Of a stretch of DNA of 64,000 nt, positions 58,703-64,000 are shown one piece after another. A model generated the notes under the pieces. That model did no database searches. It was not told the origin of the DNA and was given only the letters and a program-made list of their open reading frames with translations. The stretch comes from Alphaproteobacteria bacterium MedPE-SWcel (GTDB lineage: Bacteria > Pseudomonadota > Alphaproteobacteria > Rhodobacterales > Rhodobacteraceae), in contig MPDC01000017.1 of NCBI GenBank assembly GCA_001874255.1, positions 38,965 to 102,964 on the forward strand, read 5' to 3'. A program made the translations under genes and the position numbers. The first letter of the stretch is position 1; every line of letters begins with the position of its first letter.

Positions 58703-59470
58703 ATGGACATTCGACTGGACGCGATCAGCCATTCCTATGGCGAGACGGAGGTATTGCGCGACATTTCCCTGGAGGTCGGATCGGGACAGATCGTCTGTCT
58801 GGTCGGCCCCTCCGGCTGTGGGAAGTCGACGTTACTGCGGTTTCTCGGCGGATTGGAGCGGCCAGAGGCGGGGCGGGTCCTGCAACTGGGATCTCCGCCC
58901 GAGGGCTGTCTGAACCCGCTGACCTATGTGTTTCAGGATTTCGCCCTGTTGCCGTGGCGCAGCGTGCACGGCAACATTTCCCTGGTGCTGGAAGATCACG
59001 GCATTCGGGGCGCCCGCGCCGACCAAATCATCGGCGATGTCTTGGCCCGGACCAAACTGTCCGATTTTGCCGGTGCATTGCCGAAACAGCTTTCGGGCGG
59101 GATGAAGCAGCGGGTCGCGATTGCCCGCGCTCTGGCCGTGAAGCCTGCGGTGATGCTGATGGATGAACCGCTCTCGGCGCTCGACAGTCAGACCCGGGAA
59201 CTGCTGATGGACGACCTGATTGCGCTCTGGGACCGGCAGCCCTTCACGGCTGTCTACGTGACCCACAACCTCGCCGAAGCCGTGCGGTTGGGGCACAAGA
59301 TCGTGGTGCTGTCGCGCCGCCCCGGCCGGATCCGCGAGATCGTCGAGATCGAAAAGCCGCTGACCGCGAGAGAGTATGCCGATCCGGATCTTGAGAAGGT
59401 GCAGAAACACCTCTGGAATCTGATGCGGGAAGAAGCCCGGGCCGCTGATGAGGAGTTGCTCAATGTCTGA
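58703..59470 (+). CDS. NitT/TauT-type ABC transporter ATP-binding protein
   Basis: Walker A GPSGCGKST, 'LSGGMKQRVAIARALAVKPAVMLMDEPLSALD'. Confidence 0.92.
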   Translation: MDIRLDAISHSYGETEVLRDISLEVGSGQIVCLVGPSGCGKSTLLRFLGGLERPEAGRVLQLGSPPEGCLNPLTYVFQDFALLPWRSVHGNISLVLEDHGIRGARADQIIGDVLARTKLSDFAGALPKQLSGGMKQRVAIARALAVKPAVMLMDEPLSALDSQTRELLMDDLIALWDRQPFTAVYVTHNLAEAVRLGHKIVVLSRRPGRIREIVEIEKPLTAREYADPDLEKVQKHLWNLMREEARAADEELLNV

Positions 59471-60275
59471 TACATCCCTGTCGCATCACCAGCCGCTGGA
59501 AGTTCGGTTTCGGGGCGGAGGCTTTGCCCCGCGGCGTCATCGCTGGATTGGGGCGGCAGCCTTCGTCATCCTGATCGCGTTTCTCGAATGGGCGACGCAA
59601 TCGGGGGTGATCACGCCGCTGACCCTGCCCAAACCCTCGGATGTGTTGGCCACTCTGGTCGAGTTGTGGCAATCCGGCATGTTTGTGAAACATATCGTGC
59701 CCTCATTGACCCGGCTGGCCGTCGGCGCCTCTTTGGGTGCCATTGTCGGCGTGGGTGTCGGGGTTCTGATCGGACTGTTTTCTTTGGTCCGGGCCGGATT
59801 GGTTCCGTTGGTTGCGGCAATCTTTCCCATTCCCAAAATCGCCCTGTTGCCCTTGTTCGTGATATGGTTCGGCATCGACGAGGGATCAAAATACGCGCTG
59901 ATTGCATTTGGGACGTTCACACCAACCGTGGTGGCCACCTATGGCGCGGTCGACAACGTGGATCGCTCCCTGATCCGCATGGGGCAGAGCTTTGGCCTGT
60001 CGTGGTTTTCCATCGTGCGCAAGATCGTGCTTCCGGGGGCGATGCCGGGCGTCCTGTCCGGGCTGAGGATCAGCCTTGCCATCGCGATCATCCTCCTCGT
60101 CGCTGCAGAAATGCTGGGCGCGCAATACGGGATTGGCGCCTATATCCTGGAGGCCGGGTCGCTGTATGATCTGGAACGGCTGTTTGCCGGCGTGGTGATC
60201 CTGTCCCTGTTGGGGGTGCTGACCTCCACGGCCATCGGCATGATCGAACGAAGGGTGCTGGCCTGGCGGTCCTGA
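59463..60275 (+). CDS. NitT/TauT-type ABC transporter permease
   Basis: SsuC-like TM protein; 'FPIPKIALLPLFVIWFGIDEGSKYALIAFGTFTP'. Confidence 0.92.
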   Translation: MSDTSLSHHQPLEVRFRGGGFAPRRHRWIGAAAFVILIAFLEWATQSGVITPLTLPKPSDVLATLVELWQSGMFVKHIVPSLTRLAVGASLGAIVGVGVGVLIGLFSLVRAGLVPLVAAIFPIPKIALLPLFVIWFGIDEGSKYALIAFGTFTPTVVATYGAVDNVDRSLIRMGQSFGLSWFSIVRKIVLPGAMPGVLSGLRISLAIAIILLVAAEMLGAQYGIGAYILEAGSLYDLERLFAGVVILSLLGVLTSTAIGMIERRVLAWRS

Positions 60276-60302
60276 CCGATCGGTAGGATCACTGACCCAA
60301 AC

Positions 60303-61193
60303 TCAGGCGTTCCAGGCAACCTGCCCGAAGCCACTGACATCATAGCCCCCAAGACTGGCCGCGCGTTTTGCAAAAGCGTCAGACTGACAGTAGGACAGAA
60401 GGGTCTGGAAGGCCGCGTCGAACCAGGCCTTTCGGTCGACCAGCAAGGCAAATTCTTCCTTGATGACAGGGGCGAAACAGAGGCCATAGCCCTGTGCAAC
60501 GGATTCAAGTCCAAAGGTCACATCGGCGGCGCCGCGGCGCACGTATTCGACCGCTTCATCCTCGGACCGCGCGACGTCGGTCATCTGCACCGCGTCGAGA
60601 TCCAGCTTGGCCTCCGTCGCAAGATCCCGCAGCAGCCGATCGGTGCCGGAACCTGGCTGTCTCGGGACAAGGCGAAGCCCCGCTATGTCCTGAAGGGTCG
60701 ACAGCTCTCTGACATCGTCGCGGTAGACAAGGCCCCGCTGGCGGCTTGCAAAGTGAATGAGCACGGCATTCTGGCTCAAGGCCATGCGTTGGACTGCAGC
60801 GACATTCCATGTGCCAGCCTTGCCATCGCGCAGATGCAACCCGGCTGCGATCCCCTCGCCCTTGGTGAACCGGTCCAGCCCATCCATGGAGCCGTCGAAA
60901 TAGGTGGCAAGCCCGGAGCGCGACTGCCGGATCGCCCAATCCAGCAGGGGGTCATGGCTTCCGAGCAGGATCTGCGGGCGATCTGTGTCCGGGGCGGTTG
61001 TCCCACCGGATTTCGCCCTGTTCAACCAGGCACGTATTTCCCCGGCCGGGAACAGAAGCTTTCCCGTCGCACGTGAACAGGGCACCTCGCCAGAGGCTGC
61101 GAGATCATAGATCTTGCGTTCTTTCAGGCGCAGCAGCTCGGCCAGCTCGTGAACGGTCAGATATTCGTGGTCGGGAAAATTCAGGTCAGTCAT
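60303..61193 (-). CDS. HTH (excisionase/MerR-like) plus periplasmic-binding-like domain regulator
   Basis: 'YLTVHELAELLRLKERKIYDLAASGEVPCSRATGKLLFPAGEIRAWL' followed by PBP-like 'LLGSHDPLLDWAIRQSRSGLATYFDGSMDGLDRF'. Confidence 0.85.
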   Translation of the reverse strand: MTDLNFPDHEYLTVHELAELLRLKERKIYDLAASGEVPCSRATGKLLFPAGEIRAWLNRAKSGGTTAPDTDRPQILLGSHDPLLDWAIRQSRSGLATYFDGSMDGLDRFTKGEGIAAGLHLRDGKAGTWNVAAVQRMALSQNAVLIHFASRQRGLVYRDDVRELSTLQDIAGLRLVPRQPGSGTDRLLRDLATEAKLDLDAVQMTDVARSEDEAVEYVRRGAADVTFGLESVAQGYGLCFAPVIKEEFALLVDRKAWFDAAFQTLLSYCQSDAFAKRAASLGGYDVSGFGQVAWNA

Positions 61194-61241
61194 GTCGCAG
61201 TCTGGTTGGGGCGACTTTGGATGGTCGCCCCGCAGACTGTA

Positions 61242-62063
61242 TCAGTTCTTTGGCGCGTTGGGAAAGAACAGTTGCTGATTGCCGACTTCAAACGCAGCAA
61301 TCGCCCCTTGCCCCTCGTCCGAGATCAGCCAGTCGGTAAATTTCTTTGCAGCCGCGACATGCGCGGTCGGGCATTTCGCAGGGTTCACCGGGATCACGCC
61401 ATACTGGTTGAACAGATCATCATCACCTTCCACCTGAATTTTGTAGTCCTGCTTGTTGCCAAAGCTGATCCATGTGGCGCGATCCGTCATCACATAGGCC
61501 CCCATGCCAATGCCCGCGTTCAAGGTGGCCCCCATTCCGGACCCGGTTTCGCGATACCACTGACCAGAGGCCGCAGACGGATCGACGCCGCTCTCCGCCC
61601 AGAGCGATTTTTCCTTCTTGTGGGTGCCGGAATCATCGCCGCGGGACGCAAACAAAGCGCCACTCGCTGCGATCTTTGCGAATGCGGCCTGCGCATCCTT
61701 GGTGCCGCCCACCGCAGCGGGGTCCGAATCCGGGCCGACAATGACAAAATCATTATACATCAAGTCGGTCCGCGAGGTGCCGTATCCGGCGGCCACGAAA
61801 TCGAGTTCCGAGGCTTTGGCGTGAACCAACAAGACGTCGCCGTCGCAATTCTGTGCGTTCTTGATCGCCTGTCCGGTGCCGACTGCAACCACGTTGACCT
61901 GAATGTCGGTCTTTTGCTGAAACAGAGGCAGAAGATACTCGTAGAGGCCGGAGTTCGCAGTTGATGTCGTCGATTGCACAATAATTGATTGATCCGCAGC
62001 CTGGACGCTGCCTGCAACCGCCAGTGCCACGATCGACGCACAGAGAGATCGGCTCAGTTTCAT
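61242..62063 (-). CDS. tupA: Tungstate ABC transporter substrate-binding protein
   Basis: 'IIVQSTTSTANSGLYEYLLPLFQQKTDIQVNVVAVGTGQAIKNAQNCDGDVLLVHAKASE' TupA signature. Confidence 0.92.
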   Translation of the reverse strand: MKLSRSLCASIVALAVAGSVQAADQSIIVQSTTSTANSGLYEYLLPLFQQKTDIQVNVVAVGTGQAIKNAQNCDGDVLLVHAKASELDFVAAGYGTSRTDLMYNDFVIVGPDSDPAAVGGTKDAQAAFAKIAASGALFASRGDDSGTHKKEKSLWAESGVDPSAASGQWYRETGSGMGATLNAGIGMGAYVMTDRATWISFGNKQDYKIQVEGDDDLFNQYGVIPVNPAKCPTAHVAAAKKFTDWLISDEGQGAIAAFEVGNQQLFFPNAPKN

Positions 62064-62086
62064 TTGGGGCTCCCTTGGGTTTGGAA

Positions 62087-62848
62087 TTAGAGAACAAGTC
62101 TGCCGTTCAGATAATCCCGGGCGGCTGGGGTCTGGGGGGCAGAAAAGAAATCGCGGGCCGGACTGTGTTCGGCGATGCGGCCGCCCTGCAGGAACACGAT
62201 GTCGTCGGCCAACCGCCGTGCCTGTCCGATATCGTGCGTGACGCAAATTACGCGGACGCCACGCGCGCAGGCGTCCCGAACGATGGATTCGATGGTCAGG
62301 ATGGAGGCCGGGTCGAGACTGGCGGTGGCCTCGTCCAGGAACAGGACATCAGGCTCTGTTGCCAGTGCCCGGGCCAACGCAAGGCGCTGTGCCTCGCCGC
62401 CAGATAGCAGCCGCGCGGGCTGGCGAGCCTTTTGGGCAAGGCCGACATGATCAAGCAGCGCATTGCACAGGGATCGTGGGCGACCTTTTGCACGCAGGAC
62501 AAAGTCAATATTCGCGGCCACGGAGCGGCGCAACAGGATTGGCTTCTGGAACACAAGAGCCTGCCGTTTCATTGCCGCGGTTGTGGTTTGGCCTGCCCAG
62601 TCGATCTGGCCCGTCGTGGGAACAATCAGCCCGTGCAACAGCTTCAGCAACAGGCTCTTTCCCGCGCCATTCGGTCCCATGATCACCGTGCAGCCATGGG
62701 GGCCAAGATCCAAATTCAGCCCGCTTAGTATCGCCTTGCCCTCAAAGCTGAGCCCGAGGCCGCGAATTCGCAGTGGCATCAGGCCGGGGGCGGCTGTCTC
62801 GGGGATGGCGCGTCTCGGGCTGAAGGCGATGGTGTCGAGGCTAGACAT
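62087..62848 (-). CDS. tupC: Tungstate ABC transporter ATP-binding protein
   Basis: Walker A GPNGAGKS, 'LLSGGEAQRLALARALATEPDVLFLDEATASLD'; between tupB and tupA. Confidence 0.9.
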   Translation of the reverse strand: MSSLDTIAFSPRRAIPETAAPGLMPLRIRGLGLSFEGKAILSGLNLDLGPHGCTVIMGPNGAGKSLLLKLLHGLIVPTTGQIDWAGQTTTAAMKRQALVFQKPILLRRSVAANIDFVLRAKGRPRSLCNALLDHVGLAQKARQPARLLSGGEAQRLALARALATEPDVLFLDEATASLDPASILTIESIVRDACARGVRVICVTHDIGQARRLADDIVFLQGGRIAEHSPARDFFSAPQTPAARDYLNGRLVL

Positions 62849-63581
62849 AGGCTTGCCTCCGGGCGCTCATGCGCAAACTCTGCACGGCTCCATTGACGCC
62901 CAGTGCAATGGTCAGCAGCAACAGGCCCAGGGCCAATGCGAGCGCAAGATCGCCTTTGGATGTTTCCAGGGCGATGGCGGTGGTCATCACCCGGGTCAGG
63001 TGATCGATGTTCCCGCCAACGATAATGACCGCTCCGACCTCTGCAACCGCGCGGCCAAAGCCGGCCAGGCCCACGGTCAGCAGGGAATAGCGGGCATCCC
63101 AGAGCAGCGCCGATACTGTCTGCCACTGGTTGAGGCAAAGCGAGCGGAACTGCTCGGCATATTCCGAATGGAGATCCTCCAGAACCTGACGCGACAGGGC
63201 GGCAATGATCGGAGCGATGAGGATGGTCTGGGCGATGATCATCGCCGTCGGAGTGTACAGCAGCCCCAAGAAGCCAAGCGGCCCGGATCTGGACAGGTGC
63301 AAATAGACGAGCAAACCGACGACAACGGGCGGAAGCCCCATCAGAGCGTTCATGAGCACGAGAAGAATCCCACGTCCGGGAAAACGGCTGATCGCCATCA
63401 GGGCACCGATGGGCAAGCCACACAGGCATGCCAGAAGTGTCGCTGTGAGGCTGACGCGCAAGGACAGTGCCACAATTTCAAATAGGTCCGCGTTGCCTGA
63501 TAGCACGAGCTGTAGCGCCAGCGTGAATGCGTCTCCGATACTCTGCAAAATTTCCGACCTCTGCGAATTTTCCGTCTGCAC
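62841..63581 (-). CDS. tupB: Tungstate ABC transporter permease
   Basis: 'GLPIGALMAISRFPGRGILLVLMNALMGLPPVVVGLLVYLHLSRSGPLG' TupB family. Confidence 0.9.
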   Translation of the reverse strand: MQTENSQRSEILQSIGDAFTLALQLVLSGNADLFEIVALSLRVSLTATLLACLCGLPIGALMAISRFPGRGILLVLMNALMGLPPVVVGLLVYLHLSRSGPLGFLGLLYTPTAMIIAQTILIAPIIAALSRQVLEDLHSEYAEQFRSLCLNQWQTVSALLWDARYSLLTVGLAGFGRAVAEVGAVIIVGGNIDHLTRVMTTAIALETSKGDLALALALGLLLLTIALGVNGAVQSLRMSARRQAYV

Positions 63582-63789
63582 GCTACGAGGGAAACGCGGG
63601 TTTGATCAAGCATATTGGCGGGCATTTCGCGTAAATTGTGGCTGCGGGGACAAAATGAACCGGAAAGGGTTGCAAAATTTACGGATGTTGGACGATCTGT
63701 CCGTCATGCAGCGCGTCGGTGCCGCAGACGCGCTGGAGTTTGACTGACCCCAGGTTCGACGAACCTCAGGGCACTGTGTGAAAACAACA

Positions 63790-63813
63790 AAGGCGCCCGA
63801 GGGCGCCTTGTTT
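63790..63813. terminator. Bidirectional-looking hairpin terminator
   Basis: AACAAAGGCGCCC-ga-GGGCGCCTTGTTT, A-rich left arm and T-rich right arm. Confidence 0.7.
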
Positions 63814-63825
63814 GTAGAGAGTCAC

Positions 63826-64000
63826 GGCTTTGTTGCACAAATCGTATGAAGGGCGTTCTTCCCCTTACCCCGGACGGATTTAGCCTACGGCCTCAGTGAC
63901 AGGTATGCCAAGCGCCGTATAGCGATTGAGCAATGAGCCATGTCGCGCCATTGATGGGATGGATGGCTCCCGCTTCCGGCATCGCAATGTGCCACATTGG
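63826..64000 (-). mobile_element. IS5-family insertion sequence, right end and transposase C-terminus (runs off window)
   Basis: Terminal 'ggctttgttgcacaaatc' followed inward by reverse-strand coding ...GSLLNRYTALGIPVTEAVG*, matching the IS5-family '(I/L)LNRFTxLGxPxTxxx' terminus; frame upstream appears imperfect. Confidence 0.7.

Overview
This 64 kb, GC-rich window looks alphaproteobacterial and probably Rhodobacterales-like, judging from the EcfG/NepR/PhyR module, the flagellin type and the transporter content. It is mostly metabolic and transport operons. IS remnants occur at about 1-0.25 kb, 2.8-3.1 kb and 5.7-5.9 kb, and a partial IS lies at the right edge. From left to right it contains: chromate resistance (rhodanese-ChrB, ChrA); a Tat/secreted MBL-fold protein and a DUF3299 protein; an amino-sugar/MurNAc salvage cluster (sugar ABC transporter, Gfo/Idh/MocA, MurQ, BadF-type kinase, GntR, SIS deaminase, NagA); IorAB molybdo-oxidoreductase; TetR plus an N-methylproline-demethylase-like flavoprotein; GGDEF-EAL plus a di-haem peroxidase; a lone flagellin; a CP-ATP-grasp/alpha-E/transglutaminase/Anbu proteasome-like operon; TctDE plus an extra binding protein, TctCBA, CaiB-type CoA transferase, citryl-CoA lyase and an AbrB-type membrane protein; a general stress response locus (nepR-ecfG-histidine kinase, divergent phyR, neighbours); TonB/ExbBD and a siderophore uptake operon; GntR plus a NitT/TauT-type ABC transporter; and a tungstate ABC operon with an HTH-PBP regulator. 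The strongest original observations are four exact GGAAC-N16-CGTT promoter sites at four loci around the stress-response module (five promoter directions in total). One of them is a palindrome that reads as an EcfG promoter on both strands between nepR and phyR. Other observations of note are a short DUF1328 gene missing from the ORF track, a possible transporter/CoA-transferase/citryl-CoA lyase pathway, a PTS-independent MurNAc route, and a repeated TGCRAAWTTTHCG motif at the tungstate operon start. No rRNA, tRNA or CRISPR array was recognised.
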